Shown piece by piece: positions 48,547 through 61,368 of a DNA stretch of 64,000 bases. This DNA comes from Atherinomorus stipes (Eukaryota > Chordata > Actinopteri > Atheriniformes > Atherinidae). The stretch spans positions 124,001 through 188,000 of the forward strand of contig JALJCO010003968.1 in the NCBI GenBank assembly GCA_023101725.1. Reading direction: 5' to 3'. Under the pieces are notes generated by a model. It was not told where the DNA came from, made no database searches, and saw only the letters and a list, made by a program, of their open reading frames with translations. Position 1 is the stretch's first letter, and each line of letters begins with the position of its first letter. The position numbers and the translations under genes were made by a program.

Positions 48547-48792
48547 AGGGGTGGTGGGTAGCGTAGAGGCAATGTTGCAGGCTTTGGCGCCGCAGACCTG
48601 GGTTCAAGTCCACAACATGGCACTCAGGTGTACTACTGCAGACCCTTGAGCAAGGTCCCCCACCAACTGCTCCTTGGGCGCTTTAATTAGCAGCCCACTA
48701 CTCTCAGCTTCAACCTGAGATGGGTTAAAATGCAGAAAATGAATTTCTTAATTGGCACACTAGTTGGGATTAATAAAGTATTTCTTAAAAAT
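48547..48792 (+). mobile_element. tRNA-derived SINE, near full length
   Basis: A-box-like GGGTAGCGTAGAGGC at about 48556 and B-box-like GGGTTCAAGTCC at about 48600 lie about 45 nt apart, as in a pol III promoter. The body has CCTTGAGCAAGGTCCCCCA and CAACTGCTCCTTGGGCGC. The tail is TTGGGATTAATAAAGTATTT. Both flanks carry a similar TCTC(A)CTTTTA, a possible imperfect target duplication. Confidence 0.82.
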
Positions 48793-51188
48793 CTCACTTT
48801 TAAAGTTATTACTGTTCATCACACCATTTCTCTCCATGCAGCATGACATTGCTTCATCCAAGCTTCCTTCCTTACATGTTGCATTGGTCTCTTTTAAGGT
48901 TTTCCCTTTCTTAATGTCCATTTATCTAATACTTTCTATATCGTTTAACACAGCACCCATGGGGAGCACTTGCTTGGGAAAACAACCCCAGAAAATATTT
49001 ACTTTAACTTTAGGGTCAGTTGCTTTAATTAATGTGACACTACCTGAGGAATCTGGCAACATGCTTTGTTAATTGTACCTAAAAGGCAACATTTTATCAG
49101 ATGTTAGCCCAGCGATGAGTTTTTGCACAGCAGAGTAGCTCACTTTGATGAATCTTCCAACACCTATAGCCATGAATGCTGCAGGATTCAAACAATAGTA
49201 GTTGCCAGCAGGAGTGCAGGTTGATAGATGCAGCTTTCAGTGTTGCCTTGTACAAATAGCATGGGCATAATTTGTAACTCTTTTACCAGGAGTGCTGAAA
49301 AGGTATTGATCTCTGAAATGAAGAGGATGAGCCAAAGTGTTCCACTGTTTTCCACTGTTATCTACCTGTCTTTTGACGTACTTTTGCCCAAGAAATTGAG
49401 ATGTTTGCAGATTTAGGTTACAAGTATTCACTGTGACAGTCCTGCATAGATACAACAAACATTGTGGCAAATAAAACCCTTGACGTCACTCTCAGCATCT
49501 TGTGATATTCTCTGTGGTTATTGGAACAGGAGAATGAATGGTTGAGGTTTTTTTTTTGTTTGTTTGTTTGTTTGATTTTGCTGCTCTGACTTTTTTCTTG
49601 ACCATTTTACAAAGAAGAGGTTAATGAGTTTCAACTTGTTCTGATGACGTTTAACTGCTCATAAAGCACAAGTTAATGAATAAAAGCAAATGTATACATG
49701 TACCTAAGCATAATAACAGTGTACACTGCACTGAGCTTTATGGGTAATTTTTTTCACCTAAGAACGTATTTTCTAATCTGTTATGAAATCACATTATTCA
49801 GTTTCTGCTATACGTTGTCATTTCTGTGTTGTTGTTGCCAAATAACTAAGGACATTGCTGTGAGGTTTGGCTAACAGGCTATGCTGGAGCTCAGAAGATC
49901 CTCAGGGTAGGGTCACATGAACACTTTTGTCACGAATAAAACGCTCTTAAGTCCAGAAAAAGGATTAGATCCGTATTTTTTGCTACCGCGCCAAAAGTCC
50001 GGAACAGTTTTCAGAACGGAGCGGTTGGAAGAGGCCGTCGGAACGCTTGACGCACTTTCTCACAATACTGTAATAGTGAATGATGTACTACTAAAAGGTG
50101 GAGAAGGGCATTACTGGCCATATCTAAGGAAGTGATGGCAACTGATGCTGGTTATTTAACTCATTCAGTCTTGATGCAACATGTGCTTGGAAGGCATTGG
50201 AAGACTTAATGAGTTTGTGGACTGATAACAACCAAAGCTGGTGGCCAGACGCTGAGTCTTGACAATCTCATTATCTGCTGTGAGTTTACCTTTAGTGTCA
50301 GTATATATAACTGACTATGTAAACGATGCAAAACAAGATTTTTCTTTCTCTCATTTTGGTAAGAAAATATATTTTATGTGGACTTTGCAATCACTTGATT
50401 TTCCCTTGATAATCATTTTTTCCATTATGCTGTATACATGTATTCTTCCAGGTTTTCTTTTTTTTTCCCTTTCCACTAATCTCAGGGCATTTTCATCCTT
50501 AAATGAGATCATTTTAAATGGCTCATTTCTTAAGCCCATATTGAAAATCTGTGATGATATTCTCGCAAGGTTAGCTCCAAATCTGCTGATCAGGGTTTTT
50601 CAGACATTTCTGCTGTGCTCAATACTTGCAACTTAGCAGAAGTGGAAACATATGGACAAATCACCCAAGTGGGAGGTACCCAAGTGGCCAATTTGACGGT
50701 GTGGATCTGTGAATCTGTTCCTTTGATGAAAAGAGCCTTGATGCCTTGTGTGCAAATGCATTTGTAAAGTGTGTTTACATCCATGCTCTTTTTTCTGTTC
50801 AGGTATATTTAGTGTTTCAGTGACTAATACATGAGTAGGGACATGTTGCAGTACTGGTAGCCTGACTTCTACTTTTTTCCCCAAACTATTATCTGCAGAT
50901 GTCTTATTAGAGTTTCAGTGCTTTCACTTTTTCCCTGTTCAGTTGTGCGATTGCATCGGGTTATGATGATTGCAAGATCATCAATTTATAATTAGAGTGT
51001 CGCTGAAAAGCCAGGATTAGTGCACAACACCTGCTCCTTGTGGATTAGAGAGCAAAACAAGAGGACTGAATATTCAGCGTGTCTCTATATAACGCTTCAT
51101 AGTGTGCACTGTGACTACCTTCGTACTGCACATAAAATTTATACACCTAACAAGCACTTATGAATGTGGCATGGTTTATAACTGTCTG
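48793..51188. other. intronic stretch with nothing recognised
   Basis: A CpG-containing patch at about 49910-50110 differs in composition from its surroundings and could be an old mobile-element piece. No termini were found. Confidence 0.4.
49548..49576. repeat. (TTTG)n microsatellite
   Basis: Poly-T then four to five TTTG units. Confidence 0.85.
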
Positions 51189-51902
51189 CAGGGCTGCCTT
51201 AACCTACTGTTAGACCCCTGGGCTGAGAAGTTTTGTAGACCCTGTTCCATCCTTTAAATTTACAGTCTCAACATAGAAAATATCTAGGGTCTACACTGAG
51301 TTTCTTGTATTTAGTTTGACATATATGATATTAACATATCAATAACATAAACATAATGAATAATAATGAAGGATTGATTAAATAAAAATAGCAGCAACAG
51401 ATCAAACCATAAGCCTTTAAAAGAGGATCAAACTGGCTAATTAGTTCCATGTTATCCAAATGATTGCCAATGTTACTGCCCCCAAATCGGTGGCAGTCAC
51501 CCCTGACTGCCACAGATTTGCCACAGTCAAATATTTTACAACAGCAACAACCCTCTGCAGAACCTGTATCCAGTATTCACATTTGTCATTGAACTGTTTG
51601 TTCAGTTTGGAGTCCACTGACCCACAGTCAGCTGCTTGATTGACATAAGCAATCATGGCTTTTCTGTCAGTGTCACTGGCTGCATTTCCATTTCCATGCA
51701 GATTGTATAGTTGATGCGTGTAAGTGATCATAAACATAATCATTGAGAATGAAAACCTGTTTTTTAGTTTGTCATGCTGCTTGTTTGACCCACTCCACCC
51801 ATGTGACTTTTTATGCAAACTTTTTCCTAAAACTTCTAGGCCCCTAAACTCTGTGGGCCTGTGGGCTTCAGCCCAGGTAAGCCCATGCATTAAGGCGCCT
51901 TG
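51189..51902 (-). mobile_element. hAT element with ZMYM1-like transposase fragment and exact 8-bp target duplication
   Basis: ACTGTCTG lies directly outside both ends (51181-51188, 51903-51910). The termini CAGGGCTGCCTTAA and, read inward from the right, CAAGGCGCCTTAA are inverted copies, both followed by a CTGGGCTG motif. The minus strand encodes W-I-Q-V-L-Q-R-V-V-A-V-V-K-Y-L and, after one frameshift, N-M-E-L-I-S-Q-F-D-P-L-L. That pattern is typical of the TTF/DUF4371 part of hAT transposases related to vertebrate zinc-finger MYM-type 1 proteins. Only about a quarter of a full transposase remains. Confidence 0.9.
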
Positions 51903-52228
51903 ACTGTCTGACATCCAGCAACAATGTTTGTGCCTTTATTTATCAGATTCAGTCTAGCATGCAACAGCCCTCATTTACATGCCCTTGTAAAGGCTACTGA
52001 ATATGTTAATGGTTTCTTTTCTTTAGAAGTGGTAACATATTTTAGTGTTTGATATGCAAATAAAGACAGCAATTACAGTACAATGCAGAGATAAATGGTA
52101 GTAATAATTACCTCTGTTTCTCTCCTAAACTTGTGTGCATATCCTCATTAACTCATAAAAAAAAGGCTTTTTGTGTGTTACACTGCACTTTATCATTAGG
52201 TGCATGACTGTTTTAGGATTGTTGGCAG

Positions 52229-52277
52229 TGTGCTTGTCTGCTTGTCTGCTTGTCTGCTTGTCTGCGTGTCTGCGTGT
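52229..52277. repeat. (CTTGTCTG)n octanucleotide microsatellite
   Basis: Five to six TGCTTGTC units passing into CTGCGTGT repeats and a GT-rich end. Confidence 0.9.
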
Positions 52278-53422
52278 GTGTATGTATGTGGGGGGTGGTA
52301 TAATTGAAAAACACGTTCCTATACTGTACGCATCCTAGTCAAATTAAATAATCGCATTAAATGTGTTTGTGTCATCAGATTAAATAACATAAAGTAAATG
52401 ATCTGTGTTTATCTCCTGTAACAGTGCTGTTTTCTTTCAGCAGCTTTTCTTTTGAAATAGCAAGAGGAGGAAATGGCTTTTTTTATGAGTGGTGCTAGTA
52501 GTGTGAGCACACAACCCTCACTATATTATGCAGCTGGCTTTTACCGGAATGTGGTGGGATTGTCACATTATATTAATGGTATCATAAAGGGATTTCATTT
52601 TTTGTTTTATTCACATCTCTCCAAGGGAATCCCAGCATTCTTTCATTGTGGCCTCTCCTTATGTGCGTGAAGAGACTTCAGAGCAGAATGATCATTGCTT
52701 GTTTTGCACATTTTACTGTAGCACAGACCAGTTGGGTAGCTGCAGTCCAATTGGACTCATAATTGTTAAGTCTGCAACAAACTGAAAAAAAGGAAAGCAA
52801 AGCTTTTATTCATTCTTTGTTCATACGAGTAATTCATCTTGACTAATCAGTTTTGTTTCATTTGAAGGAGGGTGATAGCCATGTATTCATTCTGAGGAAA
52901 CAGCTTTGCTATTTATGTGCATGTTTGCTGCTAAACATTTTAAAAAATATTTAAAATAGCATGCAGTATGAAATTGGCCTTCTTGTTGGATTCATTGTTT
53001 GTTGATTGTTAAATTGCATTGCTCTGGTATTAAGATGCAGAGGATTTATCAGTTAATTTCCAGCCCATTATGATTAGATAATGGGTTTGTTTAATCCTCT
53101 TATTAGGTTGAGCAGACATTAAAATGATTGGTCATTCATATTTTCAGTATGGAACTCATTTTCAGTCAACAGAAAGAGAACAGCATGTGCAGATCAACAA
53201 CAAAGAGGATGCTGCAGAGATTAGACGACCTGATCAGTTATGAAGATGGCCTGTCATCATGGATGTTTACGCTATGTTTAATTTCCTGATGATTGACCCA
53301 TCTACACACATGATAGGGCTGTTTTGGCTTTGATAAATTAGTTTAAGATTAATGTAGTCCCTCGGTTCATATGATTACCAACTCTGCCACCTGAGCTGCA
53401 GCCAGTCCATTTCTGGTTGAGA
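52278..53422. other. intronic stretch with nothing recognised
   Basis: The part at about 52975-53160 is AT-rich with ATTAGATAATGG-like words and reads like conserved noncoding DNA, but this is only an impression. Confidence 0.35.
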
Positions 53423-53430
53423 AGTGTCTG

Positions 53431-53875
53431 AAGCCGTTTTCCCACTGAAATTTTCACAGGTTTTTCAAACGTCGACCCGTTCATAATCGGCATAAGGCTC
53501 CTTTCCCATTGACAAAAAAAAGCCGGGTTTGATCACCTGCTGGCAGCTGCGTGTCCTCTGATCCCACCGCTGCGTGTCTGGTGACACCATCACACTGGCG
53601 TTGTTTTGGCGTGTTATATCACACGTGACTGGCGCGATGTTGTGACGTACGCACATTGCGCTCAACGTCGTCATGTAAATTCGCGGGTCAACCCGGGTCT
53701 GGTGTTCCCACTGCATGCCGATTGGAGCGCGCCGCTTGAAGGCGATTTTACCCCGCGTCACTTGCCGAGTCGTTTGATGTGGGTCGAAGCAGGTCGATGA
53801 GTCATTCCCACTGCCACCAAAAGCCGATTGTTCACGGGTTAAAACGGGTTTTTTGGCCAGTGGGAAAGGGGTATT
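53431..53875. mobile_element. GC-rich hAT-type MITE (445 bp)
   Basis: Left end AAGCCGTTTTCCCACTG and right end (read inward AATACCCCTTTCCCACTG) are inverted copies. AGTGTCTG at 53423-53430 and AGTGTTTG at 53876-53883 are 7 of 8 identical, consistent with an 8-bp duplication. Rich in CpG, unlike the intron around it. No transposase. An alternative is a Harbinger-type MITE. Confidence 0.75.
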
Positions 53876-54191
53876 AGTGTTTGGTAAGGACCATGATGAC
53901 TAGCCACTCCCTCCACCGCCCTATCATTGGTTTCAGTTGAAAAAGTTTGACCACCATCTTAATCACCATTAAAACCTAGAGAACCTTTCACCTAAAGAAC
54001 CTAAAGAAAGGTTTTATCGAGCAAAACCTTTTTCTTTTTTCTTTTGGTCTTTTTTATAGAAAACCATTCAAGTTAATTTTTTTCTGTTAAATATAGAACA
54101 ACACATTTCAAACTTGCAATATTTGGTGCAAATGTGAACACTGAACATCAGTATTTGTGCTCTTTGCGTGCAATGATTAGTTTCTTGCACA

Positions 54192-55415
54192 TCAGAGATT
54201 GTTTTTGTTTTTGTTTTGTTTTTTTTTTCATTTCATTCTTGTTACAATTAATACAATATAATTTTATTATTATACACCACAAATGAAAAAGAGCAGGAAT
54301 AAGATAAACTAGCAATGCCTGCCCTGTACAAATGTTTCTGTTAGATACCAAAAGTACACCAAATCACTCGTATAGAAGAAAGAAAATTAACATTAAGTAC
54401 AAGTACAAGTCATCTATTCCATCTGTCTTCCAGTACATCAAAGCAAATTTTTTATCTTTTTAAACATTTTTTCAAACAGAAAAAATACTTGTGCAACTCT
54501 TTAAGGCAACATTTTAAAAATTCCATGATTTAACTCTTGCAACGGAAATACACTTTGTTTCAACGTTAACTAACCAAACCTGGGTTGAAAATCCAACCTC
54601 AGTCTGCAGTTCTCCTCTTCTAATTCACATAGGTTTGAATTACTATTATAGTTTAAAGCTCAACTAAATCAATTATTTTCAATAAACGAGACAAAATAAA
54701 AAGTCTGTCCATATGTTTTTTATAACCTACTTTCTAATTCTTATGGCTCTTTTAAAAGCCATGGTGTAATACTATTACCCCACACAACCAAACAATACAT
54801 AAAATATGGTATAACCAGTGCATTGTCCAGTATTCTCAAAGTATTAGTATCCAAGACATGCTTTACCTTATTCAAAATAAAAGTGTTTAAATTTCAAAGT
54901 AATATGTATAATCCAACTGTACACCCAGAAACCTAACTTTGTGCACTCTTTCAATATTCACTTCATGTGTATAAAACACATTCAACACATAAAACATTGT
55001 ATTAGCAAAAACCATAAACTTAGTTTTTCTTTGTTTGTTTTTTCAAATGAAGAAATACCTTATTAAAATCAAACCATCTTTCAGGTTTCATAATTTGATT
55101 TATAAGGCTGTCTGTAATTGTTTTTAAATCATCCCCCATACAAAAAATAAGAGGTATCATCAGCAAACAAAAGGAGATGCAGCAATTTAGAAACATCACA
55201 AATATCATGTAAATAGAATAAAAAGATTTGGACCCAAAATGGAACCCATGGAACTCCACACTATAACCTTGTGGTCAGAAATATAATATCCTAACTGTGC
55301 ATATTGTTGTCTTTGTAAATAACTGCATAACCAGTCTAATACCACACCTCTCACACCATAATTGAGTGCTGTATGGTTGTTCAACAGGAACACAGTGTCC
55401 TTCCCTCAATAACAG
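54192..55415 (-). mobile_element. jockey-type LINE, 3' half, decayed
   Basis: On the minus strand: Y-G-V-R-G-V-V-L-D-W-L-C-S-Y-L, then a degraded G-S-I-L-G-P-N-L-F-I-L, then D-S-L-I-N-Q-I-M and W-F-D-F-N-K-V (after the YADD position, which is lost). Further on are frameshifted F-L-G-V, Y-F-M-Y-C-L-V-V-W-G and a K-M-Y-K-K near the end. The 3' end is a T-rich (+ strand) tail at 54192-54230. Multiple stops; no target duplication was identified. Confidence 0.8.
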
Positions 55416-58400
55416 GCCAAACACACCTGGATTAATCAGTTTGTCCAGTAATGAAAGACAGGAAGCAAAGGTGCTGTCTGAAGTTCAGGAAGCAGTGGAA
55501 CCGTGCATATAGCCCATTCAGAGAAGCGGGACATAATGAAGCCCACATGTAAAAAATGAATCAGCTGTAAAAGGATCTTAGCAGATTTTATGCTAATCAA
55601 AATCACTGGAAAAGGCTTCTCTTTTATGCTCTCATGTCGTCAAATGTCGTCACGTCAACCGCCAATTAGGGATTTCCATAACATTCAATGAGAGACCCTC
55701 TGCGTCATGTACGAGATGGGTATACCCCGCGCGTGAACAGGTGACACGGAGGGAGCCTGCCCAAGCGTCAACAGATGACGAGTTGGGAGTGAGAACGTGT
55801 TGTTCACGTGAAGAGCAGATTTCTGACAACAGATGTCTGTGTTGCTGGAGGCGATAATGCATCTTCAATTATGAAATTCTGACATTGTCATCATCAGCAT
55901 GCACGGTTGCTGTTGGCCAGTACAGTCAAAATCTCTACTGTTGACCAAATTTATTTGGTTTCCACTGTATATTGTTTATACCACCCACCCTGATACTCAC
56001 AGAAGAAAAAAAAAAACTTGCCTTGGAAACCATGACTTCAGTCATCTACTGTAACTCAGGGCAATGCTCTTTGAATGAGCACCGGTCTGAGATAGATGTC
56101 TAAATGAGGAAGGAAAAAAAATGTATATTTTTTTACAATGCCAAAGAGTGTATCAGAAGACAAAAGAGGTATCTGTGTAAACACATTGTGAACAAAACCT
56201 GTAAAGAGATAAAATAGGTTTTTCCTGAAACAGAGATAAGTCACAACAGATTACAAAGAGGTTAATTGGATTCATGGTGTAAGACAACAAACCTAATGTT
56301 ATGACAGAGTACATGGATTTCTTTAGATTTGGTACTGCCTTCCAAAGGTGATGTATCCATGGTGTTACCTGAGTTGTGACAACAACTATCCTCCACCTCT
56401 GAGGTTTTTTACCTGATTTAACCACTGTTGGCTTAACTACAGACATTTGAGGTGCTGAGATCCAGCTAGTTTCATTGCACACCGTTCTGATTTTTTGGTT
56501 GTTTTTCGGTTGTTTTTTTTGTTTTTTGTCCTCACTGGACCAGCTAAGGTGAAAAGTTTGGATGCTTGGTATTGATTTCATTATCTTTTATTTACTGTAG
56601 TTTGTGACTGTGTCTTGTATTGTAAATATTTGATTGATAATTAGTTTTGGCAGGTACTCAATCTTACATGACCCATATTGGTTCCGAAAAACAAAACAAA
56701 CAAACAAAAAAGAGACTTGATTGGGACAATCCTGGCACAAGGGCTCACAAAGCCCATCACAGGATACATAACTGGCTCAGTGTATTGCCTTCATTCATAT
56801 TAAAACAATGACTGTATTCCGCTTTGCTCTTGTTATTAAGTCTGAATCTATCAGCTTCCATGTGAATATTTCCAGTCTAACAACTAGAAAACTATTCAAA
56901 TCATTCCACTACTTTCTTCATAATTTCTGTTCCTTATGCCTGTTCATCACCATAGCAATGTGGATATAGCTATCTGCTATCAGGATAAATAAAAGCTATC
57001 TGCCATTAAAGAACTGATGGGACTTGAGTCATAGAGCAAGTCTGTGCATTCTTTGTTGAGGTGAATCAGGTCTCAGATACTTCTTCATGGTTATGGTAAT
57101 GTATGAACCTTGGCAACAGATTTCTTGTTTGGTTTGGACCAGAAAAAGCTCCAACTGCCTGCCAGACAACTGGGTTTCCCAGTTAAGAACCTTCTTGAGC
57201 CTAAAGAATAACCTTGAGATCTTACCAAAGAAGGGTTGCTAAGGACTGTTTCCCAGATGCCTTCTAAGTGGCATTCTAAAGGTCATTTTATTTAACTAAT
57301 ATAATCCCTAAATATTAGACAGATCAATATCAATTTTGTTGTGCTGTTTCACAACTCCAACCTGTGTGTATATTTACTTCTTTCTTTACTTGTTATGGCT
57401 GCACATATGTGCAATCGCTTGCTAAGAAGGGTTGAAAGACTGGATCAGAGTGTTCTTTCAGATCCTTCTCCGCTAAGATCTTCATCACGCTATGAACACA
57501 TTTTTCTTAAAAAGAAGCCAAAAGAACATTCTTAAGATGATCTTAGTGCTAACATTTTAAATGAATCTGGAAAACCCAGCCAATGTTTGTAACTTACTGC
57601 TACGTGGACGAAAATCTGTTTTCTTGTAACTCACGAGACCCTTGGACATTTCATAATTGCTTTACATCTTTTGATAAAATGTGAATATCATGTGCTGAAC
57701 TCAGAAGAACTGAGCTTCCAGGAAAGCACCAGGTGTCATTCTGTTAAAACGCATCTGATATGTCCAGTACTGTAGCTTCTTATTGCTGTATTTTGGCTGT
57801 AGAAATTATGAGCATGTTTGTTTCATTCGACAAAAGTTTTCAGTGCCAAGCACTACCTTAAGCGTTTTGTTTGTCACACTTCTGTGGAGTACAATTTTAT
57901 GATTTTAAAAGTTGCACTGTAGTTGTAATAGTTGCAAGATTTACATCACATCCTGCACTTACGATGATGCAGAGATTATAAAAATGATTAAACATTTAAG
58001 TCTGACTTGATTGTGGGTTGCTGTATGTGACTATTTGCAGCATATCTCCTTTTACTTAAACATCTTTCAGGCTGCTTACCACATCATATTGTTAAGACAC
58101 TGAAGTCAAACAAACTAAAACATTTTCTAAATTTATTAATTTAAACTGCAGCTTTAAAACTTAATTGCTGGGTGCATTTTGTTGAAAGGAATTTATTTTT
58201 TTTACAGTGTGACAAGTTTGGGTGAAACTGAAATGCAACTTGTGTTTTTGAATGATAACTATAGTCAGCTGTGTTTTATTAATTATTGTCTAACTTATTT
58301 TATGAATACTTTTAACTAATTTATTTGTTATCTTTTAATTCAAAGATTTAAATAAGGTTTTGAAGCCATTTTATAGAGATGATTTGATTTGACAATATCC

Positions 58401-58840
58401 ATTCCTTTATTTCTTTTCTTCAGCCTGGACATGGCATTATTATAAAAATAAGTTAAAAAAAAAAAAAAAACATAAAAAGGAGAGACAGAAAGAACATGAT
58501 GTCCCTGTATCTAGGCTTAACATTACACCATGACCAAAATAGTTGTCTTTGGGAAATATTTTCAGTTAAAACATTCATATCTGTTGAAGTGGAAACTGAT
58601 TAACTGCTCAGGTGCTCCACCATTGCAAGTAAACACTGTGTTAGCCACTGTGGTCAAATAACTACTTTAAACTCTTCATTGGCCCTCTGCCTGCACCCCC
58701 TGCTTGCAGTGTGCTCACATTGTTGATTAAAACTGTGTGAAACCGCCTATTTAGTTGGTAGCATTTTCCAAAGGTGAATGCTTTTAATGTGCAAGTCAGG
58801 TGTAAAAAGTTTCTTAATGTAAATGACAGCAAGGATAAAA

Positions 58841-58843
<3 letters not shown>
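55416..58843. other. intronic stretch with nothing recognised
   Basis: A CpG-rich patch at about 55640-55865 may be a mobile-element scrap. A-rich tracts lie at about 56008-56019, 56690-56711 and 58456-58471. No exon was found. Confidence 0.4.

Positions 58844-58882
<39 letters not shown>
58844..58882. repeat. (TA)n microsatellite
   Basis: About 19 uninterrupted TA units. Confidence 0.95.
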
Positions 58883-58887
<5 letters not shown>

Positions 58888-58970
58888 AATATACTGTATA
58901 TATTGAGAGATACAACAATATTCTGCTTTGAGAGCAAAGATCCCTAAAATAGCCTTAACTTAGCTGGAGG

Positions 58971-60029
58971 TAGGCTTTCCACCGATCAGATCGGTTTGAT
59001 CGGATCGGCCGATATTTCACATTTTTTTCATATTTTCTGATCGGCCCTTAACTTTTCATTCACCGATCCGATCAATGACGTCATTGTCATTTTGAATCTG
59101 CTCCGGTAAAACTCTCATTTACACCAATTAAACTTAGAAAACAAGCAAACAATCAAAGCAGAATAGACAAATACTCACTAGTATGTGTTTTATGTCTACG
59201 TGGCGTTTTTGTCGTGAGTTCTGTCACTATGTGCTGGACAATAAAGTTTTTACAATCCCAAATATGCCACACGTAAAGGATGGCGACGCTGGTTGCAAAC
59301 ATGTCAGCTCTTAGACTGAAAGGACACAGCACATTTCCTGCATTTCCGCAAACAACAGTTTACCTTAAACTGTTGCAGCACAAGTGTTTGTCTCCGTGTC
59401 TCCATCAGAGACTGTAAATAACAGGACTCCAGACCACGGAGACACCCAGTGTCGAGCGCTTCGGCCGCCGCATGCTCCAGCAGGTATGTACACAAACGCT
59501 CCTGATGCTGACGCATGCGTCCAGAGCAAATATATTCCAGCTCTACTGTAGCGATACCGGACTACTTGAGCTAAAGCGGGTTGTTCGTTCTCACGTCGAG
59601 GTTCTTCTGAGGAAACAGTCACTCGATTATTTTGACCACTGATATGACATCATCAGATGTGAGCCCCAACTTCTGAAGCAGCATTACTGCCTTCATTTGC
59701 ACTGTGACTGTAAATAATTTCAGTTATGACAGTTTAAGCTAGGCTGTTATTTGTGCCACTGGCTCAAATTATTTTGTTTGTCCTGATTAAACCTGAATGC
59801 CCGTTAGAGGTTACTGATGTTTAACCTTTTCATCTCAGTCAGTTCAGGACAAAAAATGGAAACAAAAATCCTTTTTATGATACTCAGTAAACTGTATAAA
59901 TACAGGTAAACGAGCTATTTAAATAGATATATTTGTTTTCTCACTTGATCGGATCGGTGATCGGTTTTTAAAAACTCTCTGATCGGTGATCGGTGATCGG
60001 CCCCAAAAATCCTGATCGTGTAAAGCCTA
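58971..60029. mobile_element. hAT-type element (1,059 bp) with exact 8-bp target duplication, non-coding
   Basis: GCTGGAGG lies at 58963-58970 and 60030-60037. Termini TAGGCTTT and AAAGCCTA are inverted. Subterminal regions are dense in GATCGG motifs on both sides (GATCGGATCGGCCGATAT left, CGGTGATCGGTGATCGGCC right), likely transposase binding sites. The interior has short frames only. A K-V-F-T-I-P-like start near 59245 could be a scrap of a BED-finger transposase but is not convincing. Confidence 0.9.
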
Positions 60030-60360
60030 GCTGGAGGAGTCCATTGTGGGCATCTGGCTGCCATATACAGTATCAGACACTAGCAGGTACTGTATTAGCC
60101 CACATGTGGCTAATTTTAATGTTTCTGACTTGATGACTTAACCAACAACTTAAAACTAGACATATTCTAAGCAGATTTAAACCAAGTCAGTCTGTAGCAG
60201 CTGCACTGTTGTCACGTGTCTCTAAAAGGAATGCTGAAATATGAAGTTCCTCCAGAAAACAGGGACTTTTCTACTCACTGGACTGATTCTACTGGAACAA
60301 GATCTCGGGAGATTTCGTAACGGAACAAACGGGATCTCGCAAGGCTTCTTTAGTAAAAAT

Positions 60361-60485
60361 CTCTCATTCATTCATTCATTTTCTATAACACTTATCCAGT
60401 TCAGGGTTGCAGGAGCCTATTCCAGCTATTATCAGGCGAGAGGGAGCGCACACCCTGGACAGGTCACCAGTCTGTCGCAGCATCA
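60361..60485 (-). repeat. 3' end of the tRNA-like SINE repeat, minus strand
   Basis: (ATTC)n then TTTTCTATAACACTTATCC, GGAGCCTATTCCAGCTATT and CACCCTGGACAGGTCACCAG is the complement of the 23347-23580 family. Confidence 0.8.
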
Positions 60486-60594
60486 CAGAAAATATTGGTC
60501 CAAGAAAACCAAAACCAATATTTTCCAAAATCACATTTTAATGCTGATATCGGCCAATAATATCGGTAGGCTGATAATATCAGGCATCCCTCGT
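60486..60594. mobile_element. hAT-type MITE end
   Basis: AATATTGGTCC, ATCGGCCAATAATATCGG and an end AATATCAGGCATCCCT are words of a common fish hAT MITE starting AGGGATG. The other end was not found; the SINE tail abuts it. Confidence 0.55.
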
Positions 60595-61355
60595 TTGCTC
60601 TAACCATCGCTGGGAGGGACTGTGGGGCTAGGCCACAATGAGCACCACTGCCATCAAAAGCACACCTCCTGTGAGTGCTTTGATGTGGGAGATGGGCCCA
60701 TAGCGGCACCGCTTCTCAGTGAGAAGTCAGCATCATAAGGCTTTCACCTCGGTGCTAGATTTGTCACAAGTTACTTTTGAAAAACAGTTGCTCTAGGGGT
60801 CCGAATACTTGCTAAATACAGCATTAAATTTGCAATAATGTTCACAGCAATGGCTGAAGTTCTGCTTTCGGTATTTGTCCGGATATGCCTTCAGAAGCAG
60901 TGGAAGTGGACATGTCATTTGAAAGCTATGACAAAAATGGAGGGCGTACTGTAATTGAAGAGTTCATTTGCAAAAACAGTTAACCACCATTTAGAAAAAA
61001 CGAAGTTAACTGCTTTTCGTCGCTGTCGGGTACAAACCTCCTATCTCCATTTAACACCAATAAAACCCTCCAATTCATGTGAGTATGATTTGGTGAAAAT
61101 ATTCAAAAAGTAAATGAGTTTATTTGCAGAAGCAGTAAACTCCATTTTTTTACGTTTCCCCTTTTGGTTTGAAATCATTCCGATTTAAGATTTCAGGGCA
61201 GCCATTTATATGAGAACTTATCTATTCCAATCTGGTGTATACATGCGCTAACATTTAAGCATAGTGATACTGTTTGACATGCACAGAAAGATGTGTACAT
61301 TACATGATTTATGAAAGACAGAGAGGTTTACAAACTGATCGTCACGATCGTGGTA
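60595..61355. other. intronic stretch with nothing recognised
   Basis: No exon or element was recognised. Confidence 0.4.
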
Positions 61356-61368
61356 TTTGCAGTACTTT

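Noticed and set aside
48547..48620. tRNA-like A and B boxes suggesting a tRNA gene
   Set aside because: They are the promoter part of a SINE; no cloverleaf with acceptor and anticodon stems can be made, and the same body occurs elsewhere in the window.
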